Of a stretch of 64,000 nt of DNA, positions 23,552 to 34,344 are shown in pieces. This DNA is from Nicotiana tabacum. Lineage: Eukaryota > Streptophyta > Magnoliopsida > Solanales > Solanaceae. How positions within the stretch are numbered: position 1 is the first letter of the stretch; every line of letters begins with the position of its first letter. The stretch covers positions 52,008,806-52,072,805 of the forward strand of contig NC_134095.1 of assembly GCF_000715075.1 (NCBI RefSeq), read 5' to 3'. The notes below the pieces were generated by a model, which had not been told where the DNA came from, did not search any database, and saw nothing but the letters and a program-made list of their open reading frames with translations. The position numbers were made by a program, and so were the translations under genes.

Positions 23552-26363
23552 TGTCATGACCCAAATCCCTCTCCGGTCGTGATGGAGCCTCTCGTGAAGA
23601 CAAGGCCAGCCAACCAACCCATTTTGTCTTTTCAAAATAAGTAATATTAATAAACAGTTTTTATATGATTATATAACCACAGACTAAGCAAACGATTTCT
23701 TTAAAAAGTGCGGAATACAACCCAAACACAGCCCAAACAGGGGTGTCACAAGTCACGAGCATCTATTAGAGTGTGAATACAACTACATGGTCCGAATTAA
23801 ACAAAACAGGAATGATGAACATAAGGGAGAAAAGCGGTGCTGCGAACGCTGGTAGTCATCTCGCCAAACTCCGATAGACTCTACCTCCTATCAGTCAAAA
23901 CCCGCTACTGGGTGTATAAATACCTGCATCTGCACATAGGGTGCAGGGAGTAAAGTGAATACTCCAACTCAGTGAGTAATAAAGGTAAATAACAACTGAG
24001 CAGTAAGAAATCACGTAAAGCAACCAACATGCTGTATAGAAGCAGTGTGAAACCCTTTGAGAAAAGCAGTGAAGCTGTGAAATCTTTAAAAATATCTTAG
24101 CTCAGTTCAAACCTCTTAAAAATGACTTTTTCAACAGTTATGCAATGATTGCAAAATAGTTAGTGCCGATAAGCACAGAAGATCCGTCCCTCGGGCACAA
24201 ATACCACAATATTATAGGTAAAATGACAAGTAAATATGAAACATGAGCACATAAAAGTTCTCCCCTCGGGCAATATCTCAAAATAGTACCAGCCCCTCGG
24301 GATCACTCTCAGAACACTCTTAGCCCTTCAGGCCCTCTCTCACTCTCTCAGATCACTCTCAGAATAGTATCATATAGTAACCTCTACGGTGTGTAGCCCA
24401 ATCCATATATCGCCCTCGGGCTCACTCTCAGATCATAATGGGTACCCGCGCTCACTGTGGGTGTGCAGACTCCGGAGGGGCCCCTTACGGCCCAAGCGCT
24501 ATATCAAGCCACCTCGTGGCATCATCACTCGGCACTCGGCCTCACATCACTCGGCACTCGGCCTCACATCACTCAACATATCCTCATATATGGCCCTCGG
24601 CCTCACTCAGTCCGAAAACCATCACAAATGGCCCTCGGCCTTACTCAGTCCAAAAATCATCACAAGCCTCTCGGGCATTTGTAAAACAGTAGTCCTCAGC
24701 CCAAAACTTCATTTAGAAATATCATTTAAGTGTCAAATCTGAGTAAAAGTGGCTGAGTTTGTAAAACAGTAGATATCAACAGGACTGAGTTCAAGTAATG
24801 AGTCAAAACAGTGAGGAAATAGTGATAAAAAATCCCCCGAAGGGTTCAAATAATTGGCACGAAGCCCAAATATGGCAATCCGTCCAAATCATGATAATAA
24901 CAAATAATTTTCAGTCAAATACGCGGTAAAATCATCAATCGGGACGGACCAAGTCACAATCCCCAGTAGTAAAAGACCCCACGCTCATCATCCAGCGCGT
25001 GTCTCACCTCAATATAGCACTACGATGTGCAATCCGGGGTTTCAAACCCTGAGAATATCATTTACAATCATTACTCACCTCAATCCGAGCAAAAATCCTA
25101 CTCTGAAATGTCATTGCCCCTTGAATAGGCCTCCAATCGACCCGAATCTAGTCACAATTAATTCAATTCAGTCAATACTAATTATAGGAATTAATTCCAT
25201 ATAAAAATATTAATTTTCCAACAAAATCCGAAATTTAACTCAAAATTACCCATGGGGTCACGTCTCGAAATCCAACGAAACTCACAAAATCTGACAACTC
25301 ATTCAACCACGAGTCTAACCATACCAAAATTACTAATTTTCGATAACATTTCGACCTTCAAATCCTCAAATATATCCAAGAGGGTTTTCAAACTTTTTCC
25401 ACTTAAAATCACCAATTACATGTTAAAATAACAATGGATTCGAGTAATCTAACAAAAATTAAGTTAAGAATACTTACCTCATTGTTTCCTCTAAAAATCT
25501 CCCAAAACTTGCCTCTCCCCGAGCTCCAATTTGGTAAAAATGGAAAATCAGAACTTGAAAATAATCTATCCAAAAAATTTCGCATCTGCGGTATTGTTCA
25601 CCGCAGGTGAGGTTACTGTTCACTGGTTACTGTTCACCGCAGATGCGGTTACTGTTCACGCACCTGCGAAAATTGCAGAAGCTGAAATTTCAGCAGCTTT
25701 CTTCAAGTCCGAATTGATCCGTTAACCTTCCGAATTCCACCCGAGCCCCTCGGGACCTCAACAAAATACACCAACATATCCTAAAACCTCATTCAAACTT
25801 TCTCCAATCATCAAAACACCTCAAACAACATCAAATCACTCAAAACACATCGAATTCAAGCCTAAGTTTTCAAAAACTTTCGAAATACACTTTCGATCAA
25901 AAACCCGACCAAACGACGTCTGAATGACTTGAAATTTTGCACACACATCCCAAATGACATAAAGAAGCTATAGCAACTCTCGGAATTCCATTCCTACCCT
26001 CAGATCAAAATCTGACCTATCAACCGGAATTCGCCAAAATACTAACTTCGCCAATTCAAGCCTAATTCAACATCGGACCTCCAAAACCAATTCCGACCAC
26101 ACTCCTAAGTCATAAATCACCTAAAGAAGCTAACAAAATCATAATAATTCTGATCCGAGCTCATATACAAATAAGTTAACTCTTGGTCAAACATTTCAAA
26201 TTCAAAGATTTTAACTAAGACTGTTCTTTCAAATTCACACCGATTTCCGTGAAAACCAAAACCAATGATCTACATCAGTCATAATACATCATAAGGGGCA
26301 ATTCATGCTCGAGAACTAGCGATCAAAGTGGAAAAGCTCAAAACGACCGGTCGGGTCGTTACA
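23552..26363 (-). repeat. 5' LTR of element D
   Basis: 2.8 kb. On the minus strand it starts TGTAACGACCCGACCGG and ends GGTCATGACA. It aligns with the element E LTRs over much of its length, but it has its own short tandem repeats near 24525-24600 (CACTCGGCCTCACAT) and a different GC-rich dyad island at 25581-25647. Only one LTR of this element is in the window. Confidence 0.88.
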
Positions 26364-26635
26364 TAATCGAATAGTGAAATTTGTAAGCTATCAAGAACGA
26401 CCTCTACAAGTAAATATAACCCCGCATTATCCAAGGTTCTATAAGGTCTCATCTCTTCACGATTCTTAATGCAAGAGACAATTGCTCGTGTGAGAGAGTC
26501 AATCTCGCGACTTGTTCGACACACTTTATCAACAAAATATTCATCACATACATACGAGATATAAGCACAAATTCAAGAGTCAATATTGATGAGTGTATTA
26601 TAACACTTAAGTCGTTTTACAATACATAAATATAT
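26364..26635 (-). other. 3' untranslated sequence of copia element F
   Basis: 272 bases between the RNase H stop and the inserted element D. No LTR sequence like 53596-54004 is found here, so the copia 3' LTR must lie left of D or has been lost. Confidence 0.6.
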
Positions 26636-27217
26636 TCATATCCTTCGCAAACCTAGAGCCATAACATCTTTCTCAAACAGGTCTCTAGATATCGCCTTTG
26701 TAAAAGGATCAGCTATCATGCTTCGCGTAGGAATGTACTGTAAATTTATCTCTCCACTTGCTACCATGTCTCTTACAAAGTTATACTTGATGTCAATATA
26801 TTTGGTCTTGCTGTGATACTTTGGATCTTTTATATATGCAATAGCCACTTGACTATCAAAATATAGAGTCATGTCACCCTGAGAGTTCTTTCCAATATCC
26901 AAATGCTCAAAGAACCTCTTCAACCAAACAGCTTCTTGTACTGCAGACGCACAAGCTACGAACTCATCTTCCATTGTTGAAAGGGTTGTACAAGTTTGTT
27001 TCTTAATTTTCCATGATATAGCACCACCATTAAGTAAGAAAGCATAACCGGATGTTGATTTTCTATCATTCCGATCACCAGCCCAATCAGCATCTATATA
27101 TCCTCTCAAGTATAAATCATTTCCACTATAACATAGTGAATAATTTGCAGTTCCTTTCAGGTATCTGAAAATTCTCTTCACAGCTTTCCAATGATCTCTT
27201 CCAGCATTGGATTTATA
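26636..27217 (-). pseudogene. Copia RNase H and end of RT
   Basis: Starts RYKSNAGRDHWKAVKRIFRY, the segment that follows the RT domain in copia elements. It continues into RNase H, with DADWAGDRNDRKSTSGY (first catalytic Asp), STMEDEFVA (Glu) and YFDSQVAIA (Asp), and ends GLRRI with a stop at 26636-26638. This piece has no stop or frameshift of its own. It is the continuation of 48442-49533, separated by the 21 kb element B. The open frame that extends right to 27331 reads into B's LTR by chance. RNase H removes the RNA template during reverse transcription. Confidence 0.9.
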
Positions 27218-27222
27218 CCTGC
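27218..27222. repeat. Target site duplication CCTGC, left copy
   Basis: Directly precedes TGTTGATACCC, the start of element B. The exact partner is at 48437-48441. Confidence 0.95.
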
Positions 27223-27821
27223 TGTTGATACCCAATTTTTCCCTAGATAATTTTATACCCAAAATATTTCCAAAATAGCATATATCAGCACACCCAAGCG
27301 TTTTGGTATTTTTAATGATTTTTAAAACCAAGTTATTGCCTATTTTAATACCATAAATCCAATAATTATTCCCAAAATTATTATTTTTGGTGAATAACTT
27401 GTTTTATCCTCATATTTACACCAAAATACAATTAAGGTGATTTTTGCACATTTTGACAAATTTGTTTGGCATTTTTAAAAGCTAAATTGCATATAATTGC
27501 AATTATAGGCTATTTTGTAATTGATAGCATCTTATAATTATAAAATTAACCCCAGCATTTTTTAATTAATATTTATATGATATTTGTTTACCCGGTACTT
27601 TTAGTTTGTTCTTAAAATCGTTATTGCTATTTTTTATAAAACAAAATGGGAAAAGTGGCTATTTACAATCTAGCCTCAATTGTATTTAAATTTTAGCCAA
27701 TTTGGCACCCCTAATTAACCCAACTCAACCCCAAATTCAAGCCCAAACTACCCAGCCTAATTACCTTTAACCCGACCCAGCACCTACTCAACCGACCCAG
27801 CCCATAACCCCGTTCAATCTC

Positions 27822-27848
27822 GGTCGTTGATCACTTAGATCAGCGACC
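27822..27848 (+). promoter_or_regulatory. Dyad element in LTR B
   Basis: GGTCGTTGATC and GATCAGCGACC form an 11-bp inverted repeat with one mismatch and a 5-base spacer. The same dyad is kept in the 3' LTR at 44330-44356. A comparable dyad stands upstream of the TATA-like box in element A's LTR. Its role as a regulatory site is inference. Confidence 0.4.
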
Positions 27849-29229
27849 ACCATTGATTCTTTCCTTTTAATTTCAAATGACCCCTAAACCTACCCCATTC
27901 CTTCAGAGATGCCGCCTTTGAATCCCTTCTTTCTCTCAACTCTCTCTCAACCCACCTCAAACCCTAGTCGCCGCCTCTCACTGAAACCCTAATCAATGGC
28001 TTCCCAGGCTCATTAGAGACCTGTACCAGCCTCTCATGGCCTCTATGTGCTCGTCTTTGAGGTCCTATGACCAGATCTTGAAGGGGTTTCGACCAAGCCT
28101 TGCTTGATGACTGTTCTCCGGTCATCTTCAACCTTTGTCCCGGCCAGCCATGGCTATTCGAGTTCGATCTTCGACTTTCCTGCTTAGATCAATGGTTTTC
28201 AAAGCCTTTCTCATCGCCTGGGTTTCTTACGAAAACCTAATCTCTAAGGTTCCTTCAATTTTATTTCAGATCTGCCCCGGATCTATATGTGTTTGAACTT
28301 TCTAAGCATCTTTCTCAAAGTTTCTTTAATTTGTTTGCTTTCAAAACTCTTTATTCTTTAATTAGGGTTTTATGTTAAGGTATTTCGAATCTCTTCTCTG
28401 ATTCTCAACATGTTTTACTGTGTTTTGCTTGTGTTGTTTTCTATCTGAGTTAGCATGTTTAAAACCCTAATTCTTGAGATTTTGTTTGAGTTTTTTAGTC
28501 TGTTTGTTAACATTCGTTCACCTTGTTTTTCTATTTGAGTTAGCATGTTGAAAACCCTAATTTTTGGGGTTTACTCGAGATTCTGAATTTGTTTGCTTGT
28601 TTCACTTGTTTATCGCCTCTAAACCTGACTGATTTTGAAAACCCTAGTTCTTTGGGGTCTATTTGAGTTCCTGAAGTTCTTCGTTTGTTGAAATTGCTCA
28701 ATGTGATTCCTTTACTTTAACTCTCTTTTTTCTTTATGTGACTCTTTTGGTTCTGAGTTCTTGCTACCTGTCAAACTCGACTATGATTTTCACTCGACTC
28801 TTTGCATGCCTCTGATCCTTTTCTCTATTACTAAACCGCTAAAACCTGACTATCATGCTTCGAATGCTTGCTCTATGCTACTACTGTATGTTGTTTCTTT
28901 TGCCATAGCTTGGCCTCACATGTCTATTACTTATGCATTCCTTTATATACTGAGTCCCTTCTGTGATTGATTTTCAAACTCATAACTGATTTCAAAACTT
29001 TTCCCTCTTACTCGCCTGTTAAGGGTTAATTGATTCTCTTTCTTCGTTTGGCCGTACTAAACCCTTTCCAAAAATAAGTACAATCCTGTACTTGGACTTA
29101 AATACCTATTGTATGAACAATAATCCCTTGATTAAAGGGAAGTCTTGTGTTAATTGATTCTAATTGTGATCATGCCTATATTTATGTTAAAGCTATACTT
29201 GTTACCTTATTTTTACAAGTTTTTAAAAC

Positions 29230-29237
29230 TATAAATA
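29230..29237 (+). promoter_or_regulatory. Candidate TATA box in the 5' LTR of element B
   Basis: TATAAATA followed by a pyrimidine-rich stretch suits a plant core promoter. In the 3' LTR the same place reads TGTAAATA (45819-45826). If it is used, U3 would be about 2.0 kb and R plus U5 about 2.6 kb. Confidence 0.4.
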
Positions 29238-30241
29238 CCTATACTCTTCTCTTTCAAAGTACGAACACACACAACATAAGTCACTACTTCTTCTCTCAAA
29301 TACTCTTAGTTTTTCTTAAAAGCATTCGAGTTTTTCTCTGCACTCAGAAGCTAGAGTCCTCTTCTCTGATTGTGCTTTGGCTGCAAGTATTCTGCTTTTC
29401 TTCCTGCTTAATCTTCTGCAACTGGTATGTCTCTTCTTGTTTAAATTCTGCCTCTCTCTTATGTGTTTATGCTTCAGTCTTCTCTTTGTTTATTTTACTG
29501 CTTTTGCAAGTTTGTTTATTCCTGCTCCTATATGAATCCCCATCCCTAAACCCTTTGTATGTTGAGTTATGGTTCAAAAAATATGACAACACTTGATATT
29601 GTTGTTCGTGTGTATGGACTGGACTCCCTGAGTCCTAAACTCTTTCAATTCCCATTCCCCTTTCCCTTTATGTGTATTCTGAGCCTGAGACTTTGGTCTG
29701 GCAGTGCCTTAATCACTGTCGAGACCATAGTCTGACCTTCAATAGGTCTGTGCTCTTCTTTGTTGGCTGAACAGGCCTAGTCAGGGGTGTGCCAACCTAT
29801 CCTATGGCTAGGCATGACCACCAGCCTGCCATGGCACTCCCTAACCCCCCTCTTGCACTTATACTTATTCTTAAACTAAGATCTGCCCCTCTCTTGTGAG
29901 ACTTACCTTGGGACCCCCTGAGCCCCCTCTGAACTTGGACACCTGAGGGCTGGCCCTTCAACACTGCACTATAACTCTTTCTAATTAATATCTTGGGTGT
30001 AAGCACTGCCTGGAGTTCTTGAAACTCCTTGGATCTATGAAACAGCCTAGATAAGAGAAGGCTTTGGAAATCTGGATCTCGGAAGTGGTTCAATCTCATA
30101 TTGTTAGATAATAAGTATGAATTAGGCTGCTCGGATGTAGCTGTAATTTCTGATGTATTTTTATTTCTGTCTTATTTTTCTGGTCTGTAATAATTTGTAT
30201 AAACTTGGGATTTTAGTGAAAGGGGGAGGGGATTTACTTTT

Positions 30242-30466
30242 ATGCACAAAAGGGTAGAAACCATGCCTATAGGACTTTTACTGTTAATCTATGCAATCTC
30301 ACAAGTAGAAACCATGCCTATAGGATCTAACTTTCTGAATTCTGCAACTATGCATGTAGATACCATGCCTATAGGGATTTGCATTTATAATGACATTAGG
30401 CAAACCGTTAGGTTTAATGATAAATCAGCATATAGATATCATGTTTATAAGGCTGTTAACGTTTGA
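30242..30466 (+). repeat. Three 51-bp repeats forming a 74-codon frame in LTR B
   Basis: ACCATGCCTATAGG recurs at 30260, 30311 and 30362, exactly 51 bases apart, with weaker echoes near 30437 and 30493. Because 51 is a multiple of three, the frame 30242-30466 encodes ETMPIG or DTMPIG every 17 residues. The frame is kept in the 3' LTR (46833-47057), with 4 substitutions, three of which change residues. There is no sign of selection for protein, so I treat it as a repeat and not a gene. Confidence 0.55.
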
Positions 30467-31840
30467 AAGGTATTAAAATCAGTAACTCGTAGAGATCATG
30501 CTTAAAGGAACTTCAAATCAGGATTGTTTCACTCGTCTAAAACAGTACTGACCCCTTTTTGCTAAAACAAGCGACTTTCTGCATGTTTTCTAAACCCTTA
30601 AAGCTTTTCTTGCAACGAAAACAGTGCATCTTTTTCCTTCTTGATAAATATTTTCAAATCAGTGCATATTTTCTGAAAACTTACTGCTTTCCTGATAATT
30701 TGACAAACATTTTTTCAAATCAATCTGTATTCATTTCTTTATACTTATCTGATAAACCTTTTGAATCAGTCTGCAATTCGGTTCTTTTGTTAAAACTCGG
30801 CAACTCTTTTTCTTACACAAGTATGTTACCTGAAACTGTTTTAAACCATTTTCTTTGTCTGCAATCTTTTCTGAAACTTATCTTATTCTGCAACTCCTTT
30901 ACAATCAGTAGTTTTGTCTCACACTTAAGGTAAAGTTGACTAATTAAAGTGGACTAGTCTTTGACAACTGCATTCGAGTGAGCCTAATGTATACTTCCTG
31001 TCTAAAAGTATGTGTTGAATCAGTCCGCTTATCTCTTTAATTATTTAATGACCAAACCAGTACATGCAAGACATGCTTAACTCTATGGCTTATCTGATTT
31101 AAGGAGGTTTACTTGAGCCTTACTTGCTTATCTGCCTCCACTTTTATTTGTATTATGTGTTTTGATTGACGCCTTAGTATTTTGTCCTTTGAAACTCTCA
31201 AAAGGCCCCAAATCCCTTTCCTTTTAGGATAGTAGTCTTAAATGCCTCCGGGACTGATAGGATTGGGACGGGTACTAGCATGCAATAAGTAACAAAACTT
31301 TCCGCGCTTTAATACCTTAACGGGGTGGGAAGGGTAGAATATGGATATGATGACCGGTGCGCTAATATCACGTGCGAGCCCTCTTCTGAGGAGAGATTGC
31401 TGGATATTGCATTGATGTGATCCATATTGTTTGTAAACCTAGGACCCCCTCTCCCCTTTACTTGTTAATTCTTTTTAAGTTTTCTTTTAAACTTTCTAAA
31501 CTCCTTCTACTTCTTTTCTTTTTCAACTCTTAAACTTGTTTGCGAAACTATGTGAAAACCCTTTTCTATTTGTCTTCTTAGAGTCACAATTGTAGCATGA
31601 TCGGGAACCACACTAGTGAATCTTGAGGGGTGCCTAATACCTTCCCCTCGAGATAATTTCTAGCCCTTACCCAAACTCTGGTTCTTCATCTCAATTTTTT
31701 TCTTAAAAGTGTCCTAATGCACTATAATCATTAGGTGGCAACTCTTCAAAATTCCAAAACCCAATTCTCGAAAGGGAATAGAGTTGTCCTCCCAATGTCG
31801 TATACCCGATTTCGACCCACGTATAGAAAAAGGGGCGTGA

Positions 31841-32422
31841 CTTGGCTCTTCATGTCTTTTCTTTCCTTTAACTGCTTTCCTTTACTGCTTTATTTCAATA
31901 CTGTTGTGATTACTGCAATTATTGTAATCATTTATCTTATGAACGTGGAAATACATGTCAATTTGTTTCATTCTTGTAAGCTGCATCTTCAACATCATAT
32001 TCCACTCGTGCCAAACAAATACCATAGCAACACTTATAATGAGTGGTTGCGCTCTTCTAATGTTATCACCCTTAAAATTTGGCAAAGGCGTATTTGCGGT
32101 AAAACCAGTCGATCAGCGGTGCAGTCGACAGTTCCGTGCCTTTCCCCCTTGAGTTGTCCGCTCAAGGGTACCGATCTAATACCCCAATAGAAACCTTACT
32201 CTATTTAATTGTGCATGCATCATGGTCAAACCTAGCCGAGTCAGTTATGTTGTCCGCATAATGACTCATTAAGATAGTCTTGTCCAAAGTCCATCAGGTT
32301 TCCCTGAAACCCAAACGGACACCTACATGTTCTATGCATTTATTTGGAGAACTAAATGCTTGCTATGCTAATTATTGGTTTAAATAGTCGAGTCTGGCGG
32401 GGTAAGGGTCTAACACTCTGTT
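31841..32422 (+). other. Leader of element B with a stable hairpin
   Basis: The 0.6 kb between the 5' LTR and ORF1. No clear tRNA primer site is visible at the junction. An 8-bp perfect stem, CCCTTGAG (32146-32153) with CTCAAGGG (32161-32168) and a 7-base loop, is the only notable structure. Confidence 0.5.
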
Positions 32423-34018
32423 TTGCAGAAAATAAGGCACGAAGTCCCCAGATTTGGCATGGTAACCAACATTCATCCAAGGCTGCTAAATTGGTGGGAA
32501 GACCTCCACTCCAGTGATCAGACACTCATCCGCAAATACTTAGGGAATCTGCCTTCTCTTCTAGATATCCAGCCTGACAACAAAACCATAGAGGTTGCAA
32601 CTCTGTTATGGGATAGTGACAGGTCCGCATTCTGCTTCGGGGACCTTGAAATGACTCCTTTGCTCAAGGAAATGGGAGGTTTAGCTGGTATTCCTTGAGA
32701 GACTCCAAGTTTGCTTATGCCAGAGAATCGCAAGGGTAGGGGTTTCCTTAAGATGATGGGACTGAAGAAGAATCCAGACTTGACCTGTTTGAAAGACTCC
32801 TACATCCCATTCGACTATCTGTACGAGAGGTACGGCCATAGCAGGTCATACCGCACCTACTCAGACGAATTTGCCCTCACCTCATTGGGGCATATTCACA
32901 GAAGGGTCTTCGTATTCATGTTTTGTTTCCTGGTGATGATAGTGTTCCCTATGAAGAAGGCTAGGATCCACACCAAACTGGCCATGGTAACCAAGAATCT
33001 GATGGAAGGAATTGGCGGACAGCCTTTCAGTATAATGCCCATGATCGTTGTTGAGATATACCGAGCCCTAGACAACTATCAGCGAAAGGCCAGTCATTTT
33101 GAGGGATGCAATTTATTACTTCAGCTCTGTCTCATGGAGCACCTCCAGAAAGGGGAATACCGGTAAGAGATCTTACGCAGAGACTGGGATGATCACATTG
33201 CCTTCCACCAGCTAAGGCGTATGCATTATATTCCTAACATGTTCGCTCAGCCAGAGGACGATGGAGGATGGGTGGAGTTATTTGAGAATATAAAAGAAGA
33301 CCAGGTACAGTGGATGGTCGAGCGGTTCCCTACGGAAGAATTCATTATTCGATCCCGAGACGCACCATTTATCATAATCATTGGTCTAGGAGGAACTTAT
33401 CCCTACGTTCCCCTCCGGGCCATGAGGCAGGCTGGAAGAAAGCAAATCATACCAAGGGTCGACAAAATGAGTCACTTTAGGGTTGATTTCCAGGACGATG
33501 ATAGCCCTCACAAATGCCAAGCTCAGCACATATGGCATTGCAAGCTCGTTTTGGGGAGAGAATCTATTGAGCCAGACAGGTATTACGCCGGTTGTGTGCC
33601 ACACTATTCGGGTTGGTTGAAACATAATCACAATGGTATGGGTCAGCCCGAGTTCATTCGAGGACACAGAATTATCGAAGAGAAAGCTGAAGCGCGAGTT
33701 AAGTACAATTAATTGCGCAAGAGAATTCGAGAGTGTGAAAGTGAGCATCGGGAAATACAAGAAGCCCATCAGAAGTTGATCGAGGAATCGAAGGATATGG
33801 CTGTCAGCACCAACAAACGACTAGGGTATTTGGAGCGGGGTCTAGTGGAGCTAGAAGGAAAGTTCCTCAAGAGGATTGAAGACTGTCGAAACGCTGAAGG
33901 AAATGCAGGCGGACATTTGGCCCAAGCTTATCTGCTGCTAGGACTGCGCGAGCTAGTGAAGCTGTTCGAGGGAGACAAAGATGTCGAATCTGGGGAAGGT
34001 CCTTCTGGGACCAAGTAG
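32423..34018 (+). pseudogene. Ogre-type ORF1 protein of element B (decayed)
   Basis: One frame of 532 codons, open except for TGA at 32696, TAA at 33164 and TAA at 33710, ending at TAG 34016-34018. Ogre elements are known for an extra ORF upstream of gag whose function is unknown, and this has the position and size of that gene. Its N-terminal part contains RLLNWWEDL and later GGTYPYVPLRAM and YYAGCVPHYSGWLKH. The C-terminal 100 residues (from about 33713) are charged and heptad-like (RKRIRECESEHREIQE), suggesting a coiled coil. The start at 32423 is the first Met of the frame and may not be the true start. I recognise no catalytic motif. The three stops are each one C-to-T step from Arg or Gln codons. 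Confidence 0.8.
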
Positions 34019-34344
34019 TTAGGAGTCTTTTATTTTGCTTTAATGATGTAATAAGGACAATTGCCACTAGTGACATTTTACTTTCTGTTATTTGGCATCG
34101 TTTTGGATTCGTCTTATTTTTATCAATAAAATGAGGCATTTAGCATTATAAGTTCTCCAAATTAACTTGTCACTAGGCCTACCTCGGGCACAATGAGGCA
34201 CCCAAATTAGCACACGATTTATATTCTTGCACAATATGTTTAAATATTGCAACAATTTTTCTTCATAATCCGCGCTAATTTGTTACCTTTTTTGTTTTTC
34301 TTTTATTTTTATTCCCCTCTCCAAAGGTTAGTTCGTGCATTCTG
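34019..34344 (+). other. Spacer between ORF1 and gag with pyrimidine tract
   Basis: No coding frame. A T-rich tract at 34275-34320 ends in CCAAAGGTTAG just before the gag frame opens, which looks like a splice acceptor. I see no convincing Met codon at the start of the gag frame, so a spliced or alternatively started gag is possible. Confidence 0.4.

Larger units (their letters stand above)
19692..26363 (-). mobile_element. Element D: relative of element E, 3' part outside window
   Basis: On the minus strand the order is 5' LTR (26363 down to 23552), primer binding site, then an interior to 19692. The interior aligns with element E from about 5317 rightwards. The piece corresponding to E's 4990-5316 and the 3' LTR are missing, cut off exactly where element A's LTR ends. 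The simplest reading is that A inserted into D, displacing the rest of D to the left of the window. The right end abuts copia sequence, with predicted target duplication TAATC at 26364-26368. Confidence 0.82.
27223..31840 (+). repeat. 5' LTR of element B
   Basis: Begins TGTTGATACCC. The end is set near 31840 by comparison with the 3' LTR, which ends GGGGGCGTCGACA; here it reads GGGGCGTGACTTGG, so the last bases are degenerate and the exact end and primer site are uncertain. It lacks an 86-base segment present in the other LTR. Several short open frames inside, including a leucine-rich 149-codon frame at 29147-29596, have no recognised domain. Confidence 0.88.

Noticed and set aside
24389..24742. 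Three overlapping frames of 75-117 codons in LTR D
   Set aside because: They come from CACTCGGCCTCA tandem repeats read in three frames.
29147..29596. 149-codon leucine- and serine-rich frame as a gene
   Set aside because: It lies in the 5' LTR of element B; the 3' LTR copy (from 45735) breaks after 69 codons. T-rich low-complexity sequence explains the composition.
31735..32190. 151-codon frame across the LTR and leader boundary of element B
   Set aside because: It spans the LTR end and leader, has no domain and no support from the 3' LTR copy.
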